From Toxonevra muliebris (Eukaryota; Arthropoda; Insecta; Diptera; Pallopteridae), in contig OY829327.1 of NCBI GenBank assembly GCA_963691655.1, positions 59,966,079 through 60,030,078 on the forward strand: a DNA stretch of 64,000 bases, read 5' to 3'. Below the pieces are notes generated by a model. That model worked only from the letters and a program-made list of their open reading frames with translations. It did no database searches and was not told the DNA's origin. Position 1 is the stretch's first letter. Each line of letters begins with the position of its first letter. The position numbers were made by a program, and so were the translations under genes. Below, in pieces: positions 12,559 to 23,235 of the stretch.

Positions 12559-13359
12559 TAGTGTTGATTCGATACCCACATAGTATCGATACTTTTACTC
12601 ATTGCTTGTATCGAATAAAAGTATCGATGCTACCGAAAATATCGGAAAAAAGTATCGAATATGTACTTGTATCGAATACTTCTTTAAAAAGACAAATTAT
12701 ACTTTTTTTAAGTGGCAGTCGAGGAACACACTCAAGCCAGAACGGCCCATTGTGTTACATGGTTGAACCTACAGTTTGCACTATTTAACACGAGTTTTTC
12801 GCCTATACATCGTGGTTTTGAGATATTCTTGAAACACGTTAATCAAATAAAAATGTTAACTTCAGTATATGATATTTATTATGTTTAGATGCAAATCACT
12901 AGAAAATTTATACTTTAAACTAAATTAAAACTAATCCACAGATTATAGCGTGTTAAAAATATATTATTTTAATAAAAAGTTTTCAATAAACATTATGTTG
13001 TATATGTATGGCCGGCAATATTTTCTAGAACTTCAATACTGTACTGCAATATTTTCATACATTGGAATATTGCAATATGGGCTGAAATATTTTGAATATC
13101 CATATTGAATAATTCTGCAGGAGAATTTTGAAATATATTATTGATTGCTGTAAAATATTGTAAAACGATCCACAATTTTAAATATTTTATAGCAAAATTT
13201 CAGTTGTTTAAATAAATATTTTATAATAAAGTATCGAGTATCCGATACTGACCCTTTTTTCCGATACCAAGTAAAATACTTATTGTGTAGCATCGAGTAA
13301 AAAAAATACTTGAATCGAATGAAAAGTATCGAGTATTTACTTGTATTGAATCATGACTA
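12559..13359. mobile_element. 801-bp hAT-like non-autonomous element with TATCGATA-type subterminal repeats
   Basis: The ends are TAGTGTTGATTCGATAC on the left and the inverted TAGTCATGATTCAATAC on the right. They are flanked by 8-base near-identical duplications: AGGATAAC at 12551-12558 and AGGTTAAC at 13360-13367. Eight-base duplication and TAG-type ends fit hAT elements. Within about 130 bases of each end there are many copies of a TATCGA/TCGATAC word. No transposase is present. Confidence 0.75.
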
Positions 13360-13367
13360 AGGTTAAC

Positions 13368-14364
13368 CAGTCAGTACGGCGTAAAAAAGTAGGGCAAGCC
13401 GAGTACAAAAAGGGAAGTACAAAATCATGTGAATAGCACAATCAATAGCACATTGATGAAATTTCAATCCCTCTTATCACCTCACGCTGTATTAACTAGA
13501 GCTCCTGAATCACTCTACATTACAAAAAGCCACAACATCGACTAATTTTTTTTATTTTTTTTATTTATAAAATGTTTGACTCTAACCCACATAAATCTGT
13601 CAAAATTTAGGAAAGTCAACTTTTTATTCTTGATAGAATTAAAACTTTTGGTTTAATTAACCGTGTACTTTAATAAAATGTAGTTTAAGATTTTTCTAAA
13701 TTAAGGTTATGATATAAATGAAGTTTGCTATTTATATTTCAATAGTGGCCAACACTGGTGTTACGTAAACGTACTCAGAACGTTTTGTGTCTCAAGGATT
13801 TTTGTGTACAGTAGTTTGAAAACTTCATCTCCTAAAAAAATTGAATCAACATTCATGGGTACAAGGAAATAACCAAAAACTATAATCGCAGTGATTCAAA
13901 ACATGGTAATTGTCGAATCTTGAATCTGTGCGTATGAGCCCAAAAAGTATGCAGCAGTAGGCTGTATGGGTCTTTCAAGACGAACCAATTCTAACAAAAG
14001 TTATTCGCACACGAAATTTGAAAAAATGGGCAACCAATCGATCCTATTTTTTCGGAAAAACTTGGCATTTCGCAAGCGTACCATTAGAGAAACGTAGAAT
14101 GGTCACTTTTGAATGGTACCACCATTAGTTTGCCAGAAGCTTTCGGTGAAATAAGGAAAACGAACCGAACACAACGGATCGGTCTTCAGCATGACTATTC
14201 AAGCTCTTACACATCGGCTCAAAAAACCTATTTGAGCATTCAAAACGTTAGGGATCGACTTCTCGTGATTTATAATTTCATCAAATATAAAATAAAAACT
14301 GGAAAATTATTGATAAGACTCAAGACATAACAATTTTTTTTATTAAAGCGGCACACTTTTGCAG
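13368..14364. other. Intergenic DNA with no supported gene
   Basis: The 73-aa frame at 14109-14330 and its surroundings (13830-14330) have more balanced composition than neighbouring DNA. Fragments on the + strand read a little like a decayed transposase, but I cannot assign them. Nothing else is seen. Confidence 0.4.
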
Positions 14365-14467
14365 TCATAGTATGGAAACTAAAACGCATTTCGTTTTTTG
14401 TTATCTCAGTCGAGAGGAAATGTTTTCCAAATCGTTCATTGTTTGATCGCTTCAGGCCGACTTAGTT

Positions 14468-14919
14468 TGTGACAGTGTATTTTCTTTGTCCTACGAAATT
14501 TTGACTGGAATGTCCAAAAATTTAAATGGATATAGTATTATTCTTATAAAAGATGAATTTTACGCGCTTTGAGTTTTTTTTGGTGTACTTTCAGATTAAT
14601 GTGAAGTGAAAAAACAGATATGAAAAATTCTGATTTTTTTTTATATAATTTTTCGACCCGCTACTTACAAAATTTATAATTATAGTTTTCGGTTCATTTA
14701 GCCTTCTATTAAAGCATTTAACCATCCACACAAACATTAGAATTCTTCAAAAAAAAAAAAAAAAATTGCTCCCATAAATTTAAAAATTTCCTTTTGCAAC
14801 ATTTCAAAATTTTTTTAAACTATTCAGTTTACACTAATGCAATCACCTAAAAGCACCTAAAATTTTGAAATCAAAGTTGTACAGTGTGCTAGAATAGATA
14901 AAAATAATACACTGTCACA
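14468..14919. mobile_element. MITE-like element with TGTGACAGTGTATT inverted ends, copy 1
   Basis: TGTGACAGTGTATT at 14468-14481 is exactly inverted at 14906-14919 (AATACACTGTCACA). Sequence similar to the whole interval and to both flanks (about 14365-15010) recurs at 24085-24680. The recurrence includes a TGGCCGGCTTT word just outside the right end and an AATGTTTTCCAAAT word outside the left end, so the full repeat unit is larger than the TIR-bounded part. No ORF. Confidence 0.65.
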
Positions 14920-15160
14920 CACATTTGGCCGGCTTTGAGAGTCGTACAAGGAACAAATTAGAAAAAATTTTAATGAAAAAAATATTCCCTTGACTCAAAA
15001 ACGATGATTCTATAAAAAAAAATTATGTGTCTGCAAGCACAGTAGAAGTGAAACTATGTTGTTTATTAGAAAATTGTTAGAAAACATTTATAAAACATTC
15101 TGTTGAAGTTTTTGCAGGCTTCTTCTCTCTATTTTGTTGTTGGTTTTTCTCTGTTGATAC

Positions 15161-15959
15161 CACGGTTGCCACTTACTCATTTTATTTGTACCAATATTTA
15201 TTTATATTATGTTATTTTACACGTCAATGTCTCTCGTAGGTAGTAGAATAGTTTATTTTAATCATTATTTCCTATTTTTCACAACGATTTTCAACAAAAA
15301 ACAACGCGATTTATTAAAAAAAATTTTGGAAGTCTGCCATTTTGTTATTTCTTAAACAAAATGTTTAAATCTACTACCTGCTAGAATTACAAGCCCATAG
15401 AACAATAATCTATCCAAATTTTTTGTTTAAGATGACTTCAAATATCGTAACCACCCGGGCCAGGCCCATACAATTTTTTAAGGTGCTTACTTTAGGCGAA
15501 AAAAATAATAAAAATATCGTAAAATAAACACCAAAAAAAAAAAAATAAGAATATATAAAAAAATTAAATGATTGTATTTTACTTTGTTATAATAAAAAAT
15601 TCCTGAAATAACCCTAAAAATTAGGCCGGAACACCAGACTGCATCCTTAATAAAAAGTAACACTTTAATTGAATTATATTTTGTATTTTAAAAATAGTCT
15701 TTGGCCGACAAGATATAATGAGACTCTTAACGTCCAACACACAATTCTTTTGAAAGCATTATATATTATATATATTTAAATTTTACCTTTTTCAACAAAA
15801 AATATTTGGAAAATAAGTTTAGAATTCTTAATTATTATAAAAGCCAACTTTGAACACAGAATGTACCAAATTTTAAAGACATCTACCAATGTACCAAACG
15901 CAGAAAAATGGAAAAAAATGTACCAGTTTTGGTAGAATTGTACCAAAGTGGCAACCGTG
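15161..15959. mobile_element. hAT-like MITE, copy A (799 bp)
   Basis: Inverted ends (CACGGTTGCCACTT on the left, AAGTGGCAACCGTG on the right) are flanked by a perfect 8-base duplication GTTGATAC at 15153-15160 and 15960-15967. A related copy in the opposite orientation sits at 47519-48512 with a different perfect 8-base duplication. Subterminal words such as TTTTGGTAGAATTGTACCAA are shared. There is no transposase, so the copy depends on an enzyme supplied elsewhere. The 8-base duplication fits hAT. Confidence 0.85.
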
Positions 15960-16377
15960 GTTGATACTCTCTACACTTATCGGCACTAACACGACTTAGT
16001 ACACGAAAGTTCAGTTATATGCAATCAAGCCGAGACTTCATAATGGACTCTCTCACTAAAGCACATGCAATAAAACTGCGAGAAGTCGTCACCCTGCTTG
16101 ATTGTATGTAGCTGAATAAAAACTGCATAACTTCGTTTCTTACTGGTTTTGTTAGAGTGCATGGCAGAATTATAATAGGTGATAGCAACATTACAACAAG
16201 ACAAAAACAGCACACTACTTTGTTGTTGCAAAGATTCAGAAATGTCAAAATCAGTTGACGTAAACAAATGTCTTTCAAAAAATTATAAATTGTAAATAAA
16301 CGAAAAATTTGGGTTTTAAATTTCAATAACATATAAGCAAAGAAATAGTAAGTTTGTGCTGATGTGCATTTTGCATG

Positions 16378-16384
16378 TATATAA
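16378..16384 (+). promoter_or_regulatory. TATA box upstream of a 42-aa ORF
   Basis: TATATAA stands 81 bases before the ATG at 16465, with a purine-rich leader ending ATCAAAATGG. It could drive the small ORF inside the P-like element or be a chance AT-rich word. Confidence 0.35.
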
Positions 16385-16464
16385 TCGAGTTTGAGAAGAT
16401 AAACAGCGAAGTTGTCTGTAGAAGTGAATAATCTTCAACAGAAACCGAACCAAACTAAATCAAA

Positions 16465-16593
16465 ATGGCAAATCTTCAAATGATGATTTCAACCGTTTTA
16501 CTCTATTCTATGATCCATCGTCCGGGTACTACAACCGTTGCACCAGCTCCACAACCTATGCTGCAGAAGCATAAAAATGTTATACCTACATAA
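16465..16593 (+). CDS. Small 42-aa ORF inside the P-like element
   Basis: The ORF starts in a good insect context (caaaATGgc) after a TATA-bearing upstream sequence and encodes a 42-aa peptide with a hydrophobic start (MANLQMMISTVLLYSMI) followed by a Pro/Thr-rich stretch (GTTTVAPAPQP). It lies in the half of the P-like element opposite the THAP remnant and on the other strand. It may be a captured host exon or a chance ORF; I recognise no family. Confidence 0.3.
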   Translation: MANLQMMISTVLLYSMIHRPGTTTVAPAPQPMLQKHKNVIPT

Positions 16594-16644
16594 GAATTTG
16601 TATCTCGCTTATAAAAAAAATAAAGCATCAAGATATTTTTTTAG

Positions 16645-16860
16645 AGTGGAAAAACTAAAAACCACTTTCTTTATTAGCATTAATGCCAACCAAGCACCGA
16701 AAATAAAATCTGACTGTAAAAAATAATCGTCGCATATCTTGCCTGTCGATTTCAGATCCATTTTACACATTGCAGACCACTGAAGCCGCCTGCGTTCATT
16801 ATTCGGAACTTTAAAATATGATCCAGACCATTTTTTCCCATAAATCACACACTTTTTCAT
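16645..16860 (-). pseudogene. THAP-domain remnant of a P-type transposase
   Basis: From the ATG at 16860 the frame reads MKKCVIYGKKWSG, then YFKVPNNERRRLQW, then GKICDDYFLQSDF. This follows the THAP layout (Cys near the start, VP motif, conserved Trp, C-x2-H-F, DF). Two zinc ligands appear lost: the second Cys of the first pair, and the His (Tyr here) in the C-x2-H pair. After SDF the similarity stops while the frame continues to 16609. In P elements the THAP domain is the N-terminal DNA-binding part of the transposase. This copy could not fold a normal zinc site. Confidence 0.7.
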
Positions 16861-17164
16861 TTTTATTTTTTTTATAATTAAATTTTCTCAAATTAATTTG
16901 TTACTTCACAAAAAACAAACAAAACGTAAACAAAGATTCGACAGTTCTGAGTCCCTTCAAAGAAAAAAAATTAAGAAGAGGAAGAGACAGTTGACGCTGC
17001 TACCACCTATTATAATTCCGCCATGGTTAGAGTGCAACAAAAGCGCGATTTTTGACTTGGCCTTTGTTGTTGAAGCTCTTCCTCTTTCTATTTTCTAAAG
17101 CTTTTTTTCTGTTGATACTCTCTACATTCATCGGCACAAATGAAATGGAAAAAGTGCTTCGAGA

Positions 17165-17790
17165 ATTGGTACAAGAATATGTAGGGATATGTAGGCAACG
17201 AAATGGCGGACGAACTTGCAAGGAAAGGCTCATCCAGTGAATTCACTGGACCACGACCATTCTGCGGTCTACCATGGAGTTCCGTTAAAATTAGTTTAAA
17301 AAATTGGCTGGACAGTAAATCGCTACAATACTGGAGGGAAACCCCCCGGTAACAGACAAGCTAAATCATTCATGCCAAAGATCTGTTAACGCAGAACTAA
17401 ACAATTGCTTAATTTAAGCACGAATCAAATCCGAATTACCACAGGGTTCTACACAGGGCATTGTAGCGTCAATAAACACATATCGAACTTGGGTCTAGCA
17501 CAAGACGTTACGTGTCGAATATGTAACGAGGAGGAAGGAACAGCAAAACATATTTTATGCCACTGTGAAGGTCTAATGAGGACCCGACTTCGTTACTTAG
17601 GAAATTCTATCCTACAACCGCAAGACATTGCGGATAGTTCTCCTAAAGAGATATTAAATTTCCTCAAAGAAAACAAACTCATAGGAGAACTATAAATACA
17701 ATAAATTCTTGAGGTATATCACAATAGGCCCTAGATTGCCGCAGTGATCTGGGAACTTAAGGCCCACCTTCCTATTAATCTAATCTATTG
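17165..17790 (+). pseudogene. 5'-truncated Jockey/R1-type non-LTR retrotransposon (RNase H and C-terminus)
   Basis: GNEMADELARKGSS at 17193 onwards is the RNase H motif of non-LTR retrotransposons. It is followed by FCGLPWSSVK and LKNWLDSKSLQYWRETP. After a frameshift and one stop the frame resumes at about 17405 with LLNLSTNQIRITTGFYTGH and a zinc-knuckle-like CRICNEEEGTAKHILCHCEG, and ends at 17695. A short 3' UTR follows to about 17790. The 5' truncation is typical of target-primed reverse transcription. Dead copy. Confidence 0.8.
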
Positions 17791-18912
17791 GGAACTATTG
17801 TGTAGGTTTAAAAAATGTGAAAGAATTCGGAAAAACAAATTTGAGTTGAAATCGGCAACAACAGCTTGAAATAGCGAAAAAGGTCGAATGCTGCCGAGAC
17901 TTGATAAAATCGGTGCCTCGGATAATTGCTGCTATTATCAAAGCACAAGGTGGACACATCAAACATTACAATATTTATTTATTTTTATTATGAGGTCACA
18001 TTTTCATAATAAAAACAGTGCAACACTTAATCTCTAACGTTTTGAAAATACCCATATGTGGTAAAATAAAATTCTAGTTGAGTTTGGCAAAGTTCGGTTT
18101 TCATGTGATTTTTAGAATTTCTACCTGCTCAATTTTTATTACATAATACGTAAAGAGTTTCTTGTTATTATCTGAAAAAAAACTGTAGGTTGGGATAATG
18201 TGCAGACGTTTCTCAAACATAGTATGCAGAAAAAATGTTTTCACTATCTAAATGTACTACAATATAAAACTTATGAAAAATAAAATAAATAAATATTTTA
18301 TAAATAAAATAACATTTTTTATTGTCATTAAGCAACTTTATTTTTATAAAAACGATAGCAGAAATATGAAAATTTTAAGTTTTTTTGTGATTGAATGTTA
18401 AAAATGTTAGTTGTTTTTCGAAAATGGTACACCCTAATATATACATAAATATATATATAGTAAGCTACTGAATCTTCTGAAATAAGAATGGTGTTGGAAA
18501 ATAGTAATTACTCATGCATTTTTAACACTAACAATCGTAAAAGCTAAAAATACCACCAAATTATGTGGTCACAACATTGTCTGATGCACATATTGTTCGT
18601 TTTTAACAATAAAAGTCTGAAATATTTACCTCTATTTTTCCCTTATACCAACTTTGTTCTGTGAATACAAAGAAAAATATTTTCGTGATTTTGTGCAATA
18701 TAATTGTGGTTTTAAATATATTTTTTTCCATTCAATTTTAGTTGAGAAAGACAAATTGAGTTAAACATAGCAAAACTTTTAAAGGGCTGAGCATCGTAAC
18801 AGATACCATTTGTGAAGACATTGTATTGTCAAATATTCTTCAAACTATTGTTGTTGTGGTATTGTCGTAAAGTTTTCTGGATTCATAGAATATTATAAAC
18901 GTCTTTAGCAGA
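17790..18912. other. AT-rich DNA upstream of the second zinc-finger gene
   Basis: No gene is seen. A dinucleotide-rich patch (ATATATATAG) lies at about 18445-18460. The last 200 bases before 18913 should contain the promoter and 5' leader; no unmistakable TATA or initiator could be chosen. Confidence 0.45.
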
Positions 18913-21900
18913 ATGGCTGACAAAGATAACAACGAAGAAAAGGAACGTCTGAATAATAATGAGTTTGGAGAGCTTATTCCCCACTTGCCGATAGCAGATA
19001 TGCTAAGGATTGAGTATTATATAAATAGCTGGTGCTCGATGGTTAAAATTAAAGATTCTACAAAGAATACAAAAATATTCGATTGCAATATCTGTGGTGT
19101 AGCTCAAAGCGGTGTGAAGAACTTATTTGCTCATATTGACGGTAAGAAACACAAGCTAAAAATGAAAACTGTTAAACAGTTTTATCACCCTGAATATACG
19201 TACGCCAAGACACAAGTTGAATTGGCTTCAGGTATCGATTGCCAAGATGAAAAAACTGAAAACATAAAGACGAATGTTAAAGAAAAAAATAGTGCCGAAG
19301 TTATTTCGAAATCAAATGTGAAAGCGACCATTTCAAAAATAACTGCTAATAATACAGTCGCAAGACAAATTAAAACGATTGATCCAACAAAAAGCACTTC
19401 AGCAACTAAATCAAGTACTGTAGTCTCTAACTTAAGAATTGTGAATATTGAACCTCAAGTTACAAATTGTGAATCCAGTAAATCTAGCATTTCAATAAAG
19501 CAGGTTTCAAGCTCTATTGCGAAAATAGCTAAAAAATCGACCACACCGGCAAAGCTAACTCCTAAAATACCAACACCGAAGGCAGAAGATATAAAATCTA
19601 TAGCTGCAGCAAATATTTTAAAACAGAATTTAAAAAAATCAACTTCAGAGTCAAATACTACAAATGATATGAAAGATAACACTTTAAAAGACATGTCGGT
19701 GAAACCAGCTACTTTGGAGTCAGGAAAGCAATGTGTAAGTAACGGTCAAGGTCAAGAAAAACCATGTTCTGATATAAAAGAACTTACAGAACTAAGTCCT
19801 ACTGCCATTAGTCCTCCAGTGAAAATCAATATTTCGATAAGAACAAATAAATCAGATGAAGCTAATGCTGAAAATGCCATAAAGGTAGGATCTAAGGGAG
19901 CTAGTTCTGGAAAGGAAACAAATCAAAATCAATCCAATAAAGAGAAAACTTTGAGTTTTGATGAAACCGCACTTAGTTCTTCACAGTTAGAAAACACACC
20001 AGAGTTGTTAGGTACTAATAAAATATCAGTAAATTTTGGAAATGCACATGCAGATCGTGAAGCAAATGTAGTTGTTAAAGTGAATAAGAGCGATGTGAAT
20101 TATTCTAAAGAGCAACTGGTAATAAACCCTTTTGCACTAAAATTAGACGGAGCAACAAAAATTGCTCGTGGGAAAAATATTGCAAAGAGTACTCCATCTA
20201 TCGTGGAAGAAATTGAGATTGTTTCTTTCGATGACAATGAGGTGATAGTGATTGATGATGATAAGATATCTGATGTTGAAAAGGATGAATCGAAAGAAAA
20301 AGAGACTCAAAAAAAGAAAATGCTCAATAAAAGTGTCAACGATGACGATGAGCCGTTACCGAAAAAACAAAAGATTGTACTAAATACAGCAGCGGAATAT
20401 TTAAAGGCGGCTACTGACGACGATTCTACAAAAAAGATGGTAGACGAAGAAAACGAAAACCAATCTAGGTATCAATCAAACATTGTTATTATACCCACGG
20501 TTCATAAGAATAAAATGGATGCATCGACAATAGCTCGTTTAAAAAATCTACCGCAATTTTCCACAAAAACATTCAGTTGCAAACCGACCGATGAAATTCA
20601 TGGTTTAATAGGGGTTGAATATGTAATTAAAATTATGAAAAGCCGCGAAGACCTTTCTCCCAGATATGAATGTGGACTGTGCGAACTTGTTTTGGATGGG
20701 TTTGCGATGCAAAATCATTTAGTTGGTTATAACCATCGTACAAAGTTTTGTGAAAAGCATTTTCCTACAGCCATACGTCAATATAGACAATATATGGGCC
20801 AAATACCAGAGCACGAAGTGTTTAAGGTTATGACACCTATTCTTCAAAAGCTCGCTGTTGCCATTGAACAACACCATGGGCGTGATTTGCCACACGAGTG
20901 TCTAGAACGTGATTTTAATATAAATCGTCATGAAATACTTTCAAAAGTTTTCTCGTGCCGTCATGCTTCTGAGCAATACGGCCCTACCTTTACACACGTT
21001 GTAGACTCCAAAGAGGTGGATAAAATTATTGCGGGGAGACATAATTATAAGCCTAAAGTGGCCTCTCAAGAAACTGTATTTGATACTCGTCCAGGCTGTC
21101 CAGTTACAAAACAAAGTAAAAACAGAATCTCTCCAAATCGTGTCCGTCAACGTCAGCGTCACCGTCAGCCCGTTCGGCAGCGTCATCCCGTTAGTGACAC
21201 TTATTCTGCTCTACCATTGTCTTTTGGCATATATCAGCCAAATGAAATGTATCAATCAAATGCAATGTATCAACATTTTGAAGCGCCATCTGATTATCCA
21301 CATGCTCGGGAAAGCTTTGCTCCGGTAGACGATGAGACGCATAAACTCATGGTTGCAAATTTTCTGAGAGAAACTGAAAAATCTTCAAATCGTATTGGTG
21401 ATAATTTTCCAAGGGAGAATTTGGTTAGACAAGATCGTTCACGATCCCGATCTCTAGATCGTAGCCACCAGCGACATCGATCCGACTCTCATCGTCAACG
21501 TACCAAGCAGAAGTCTTTGTCACCGTTGCGCCACAACGACATTTGGCAAGCATATCGTCATTTGGTAGATCAAAAGTTACATGAGCTCGATGAAATTTTT
21601 ATCAGGTATCGGAAAGATCCTGAAATACATCCACTTTACGATGAAGAGTGGCAAAAGTTTTGGAAACGCCGTAAGGAAGAAATAATGACTGCTGGACTAG
21701 ATCATCGCACACATAATTATCAGCCCGAATGGGTTCGTTTCTTTAATGTTCGTATCGAAGAACTATACAATGAAGCTGTAGAAAATGTTAAGATTAAATC
21801 GCGTGAACGATTGTGCTTACCAATGACGAATGATGATCTGATTGATATTAAATATCACGTACAAATTAATGATAATGTAATTAGTAAGCATGCAGTAGAA

Positions 21901-23235
21901 GGTCGGCGTAAAGTGCAGCCTAACCCAGAAGCGGTGGCGGTATTGCGTTTAATGACTGCGCTTGAAGAACAATTGGGTAGTCTAGGTCCCAAAATAATAG
22001 ATCTATTATCTAAAGCATTACAAATTGAAAAAAACCATCCCAAACAAGTTAATGAAATCATATTGACAACAGAGAACTGCACATTGTTGGAAACAGCAAT
22101 GGAAAAATTTAAGGGATTGATTATAGCGGGCCTTTTGGAGGGCTCTAAAGAGCGTGCATTGAAAAAAGCTATTAAAGATGTAGAAGCTTTATTAGTTTAT
22201 GCTTTGAATAAACGAGATAAAAGCCCTCCAACGGAACCACCGGCACCAACTAAAATATTCGGCTCAAATAGAGAATGTGTGGTGCATGCCCCAGATACTG
22301 TAGGTCTGCCGGTTCCAATTTCAGTGCCAATGAAACGATCTCAAAGTTTAGCACCAATAACATCTTCACCGACGGAAACAATGCAAAAATTATCCAATAA
22401 TAAACAAATTAGTAGTCTTCTTGCGCAGGCTGATAAAAAAGAATTGGCAACGAAACTAGCTGCTGCTCTTACCGCACAGGGCAAGACTGATTTTGATCCA
22501 GAGCAGCTGCAGAACATTATTGCAGTTTATACGCTTCTTGAAAAGAAAAAGCGTGAGGCAGCATCTGCCGCTCGTCCAGAAGTTGCAGCTTCATCAACAG
22601 TTGTTGGCGGTGGTCGAATGGCCTTATCAGACACTTTAGCAGGCTTTTTAAATCCCTCTAATCCTAACTTTATACAGTCCAATCTACCAAATAATGATTA
22701 TGCGGAATCGACACAAAATTCTGAAATTGGACAATTTGAAAACATATGCGATAATCGCAACACTGACGTGAATGTCTGGCAAAACGAAGGTAATTTTAAT
22801 CAGCGGTTTTCGAATAGTGGCTTGGCTTCTGCAAACACATTATATCCGTTTAATTCCCGTCAATTTGCTGGATCGTATCAAACGGCATACCAAGATGTTG
22901 GCCCCAATAATATCGCAACTTCTATGAATACCAGGGGAAACTATTTAAGCAATACACACAACAACAACAGTAGCATGAACAACAATAACGCGATGGTCAA
23001 TAATAACCGAATTGGCTTGCAGAGTCAACCAAGTATGGGTAGCAACAATACAGTTTGTGCACCACAACATCAGCAACAACAACGTCAGCAGAATAATAAT
23101 TTGAACTTCAATCAGAACCAAAATCGAAATTGGATGCAGAGCTCAGGAGCAACAGCCGTGCGAAATAACCCACATCAAAAAGGCGGTAATAGCAATAAAG
23201 CTGGTGGCAAAAATTCTAACTGGCGCAGATATTAA
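18913..23235 (+). CDS. Intronless U1/matrin-like C2H2 zinc-finger protein with SR region (paralogue B)
   Basis: This is a 1440-aa open frame without introns. Finger 1 is C58/C61/H74/H80 and the central finger is C587/C590/H602/H608, inside [11 protein letters not shown]. An Arg/His/Ser stretch at about 840-872 precedes the helical block [14 protein letters not shown] (about 874-955). A second block with [20 protein letters not shown] follows (about 1003-1090), and the tail is Asn/Gln-rich. These blocks align with the gene at 4000 in the same order, so the two are paralogues. This copy lacks the middle finger of the first gene (its C219-H241) and instead has a long Lys/Ser/Thr-rich linker (about 100-560) with an acidic patch near 435-460 and a basic KKQK motif near 490. 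Nuclear nucleic-acid binding is inferred. The start has an acceptable context (agaATGg). A possible poly(A) signal lies at 23536. Confidence 0.9.
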   Translation: MADKDNNEEKERLNNNEFGELIPHLPIADMLRIEYYINSWCSMVKIKDSTKNTKIFDCNICGVAQSGVKNLFAHIDGKKHKLKMKTVKQFYHPEYTYAKTQVELASGIDCQDEKTENIKTNVKEKNSAEVISKSNVKATISKITANNTVARQIKTIDPTKSTSATKSSTVVSNLRIVNIEPQVTNCESSKSSISIKQVSSSIAKIAKKSTTPAKLTPKIPTPKAEDIKSIAAANILKQNLKKSTSESNTTNDMKDNTLKDMSVKPATLESGKQCVSNGQGQEKPCSDIKELTELSPTAISPPVKINISIRTNKSDEANAENAIKVGSKGASSGKETNQNQSNKEKTLSFDETALSSSQLENTPELLGTNKISVNFGNAHADREANVVVKVNKSDVNYSKEQLVINPFALKLDGATKIARGKNIAKSTPSIVEEIEIVSFDDNEVIVIDDDKISDVEKDESKEKETQKKKMLNKSVNDDDEPLPKKQKIVLNTAAEYLKAATDDDSTKKMVDEENENQSRYQSNIVIIPTVHKNKMDASTIARLKNLPQFSTKTFSCKPTDEIHGLIGVEYVIKIMKSREDLSPRYECGLCELVLDGFAMQNHLVGYNHRTKFCEKHFPTAIRQYRQYMGQIPEHEVFKVMTPILQKLAVAIEQHHGRDLPHECLERDFNINRHEILSKVFSCRHASEQYGPTFTHVVDSKEVDKIIAGRHNYKPKVASQETVFDTRPGCPVTKQSKNRISPNRVRQRQRHRQPVRQRHPVSDTYSALPLSFGIYQPNEMYQSNAMYQHFEAPSDYPHARESFAPVDDETHKLMVANFLRETEKSSNRIGDNFPRENLVRQDRSRSRSLDRSHQRHRSDSHRQRTKQKSLSPLRHNDIWQAYRHLVDQKLHELDEIFIRYRKDPEIHPLYDEEWQKFWKRRKEEIMTAGLDHRTHNYQPEWVRFFNVRIEELYNEAVENVKIKSRERLCLPMTNDDLIDIKYHVQINDNVISKHAVEGRRKVQPNPEAVAVLRLMTALEEQLGSLGPKIIDLLSKALQIEKNHPKQVNEIILTTENCTLLETAMEKFKGLIIAGLLEGSKERALKKAIKDVEALLVYALNKRDKSPPTEPPAPTKIFGSNRECVVHAPDTVGLPVPISVPMKRSQSLAPITSSPTETMQKLSNNKQISSLLAQADKKELATKLAAALTAQGKTDFDPEQLQNIIAVYTLLEKKKREAASAARPEVAASSTVVGGGRMALSDTLAGFLNPSNPNFIQSNLPNNDYAESTQNSEIGQFENICDNRNTDVNVWQNEGNFNQRFSNSGLASANTLYPFNSRQFAGSYQTAYQDVGPNNIATSMNTRGNYLSNTHNNNSSMNNNNAMVNNNRIGLQSQPSMGSNNTVCAPQHQQQQRQQNNNLNFNQNQNRNWMQSSGATAVRNNPHQKGGNSNKAGGKNSNWRRY

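Larger units (their letters stand above)
16160..17025 (-). mobile_element. P-element-like internally deleted transposon (866 bp)
   Basis: The 31-bp inverted ends begin CATGGCAGAATTATAATAGG (left) and CATGGCGGAATTATAATAGG (right, inverted), 27 of 31 bases alike with only A/G differences. The known Drosophila P-element end is also 31 bp, begins CATG and contains an AAGGTGGT word; here the corresponding part is TAGGTGGT or TAGGTGAT. A direct duplication GTTAGAGTG flanks the copy (16151-16159, 17026-17034); P elements make 8 bp, and the extra G may be chance. A THAP-type ORF starts 166 bases inside the right end, close to the distance known for the P transposase ATG. The element is far too short to encode a whole transposase. 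Confidence 0.85.
15013..17130 (+). repeat. Dispersed repeat R1 copy 1, split by two nested insertions
   Basis: Segments 15013-15160, 15968-16159 and 17035-about 17130 read as one repeat once the hAT MITE (15161-15959) and the P-like element (16160-17025) are removed. The uninterrupted homologue lies at about 56510-57185: the word AATTATGTGTCTGCAAGCAC starts both copies and CACTTATCGGCAC occurs in both. The third segment partly repeats the first (CTGTTGATACTCTCTACATT), so the copy contains an internal duplication. Class unknown; no coding capacity seen. Confidence 0.7.
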
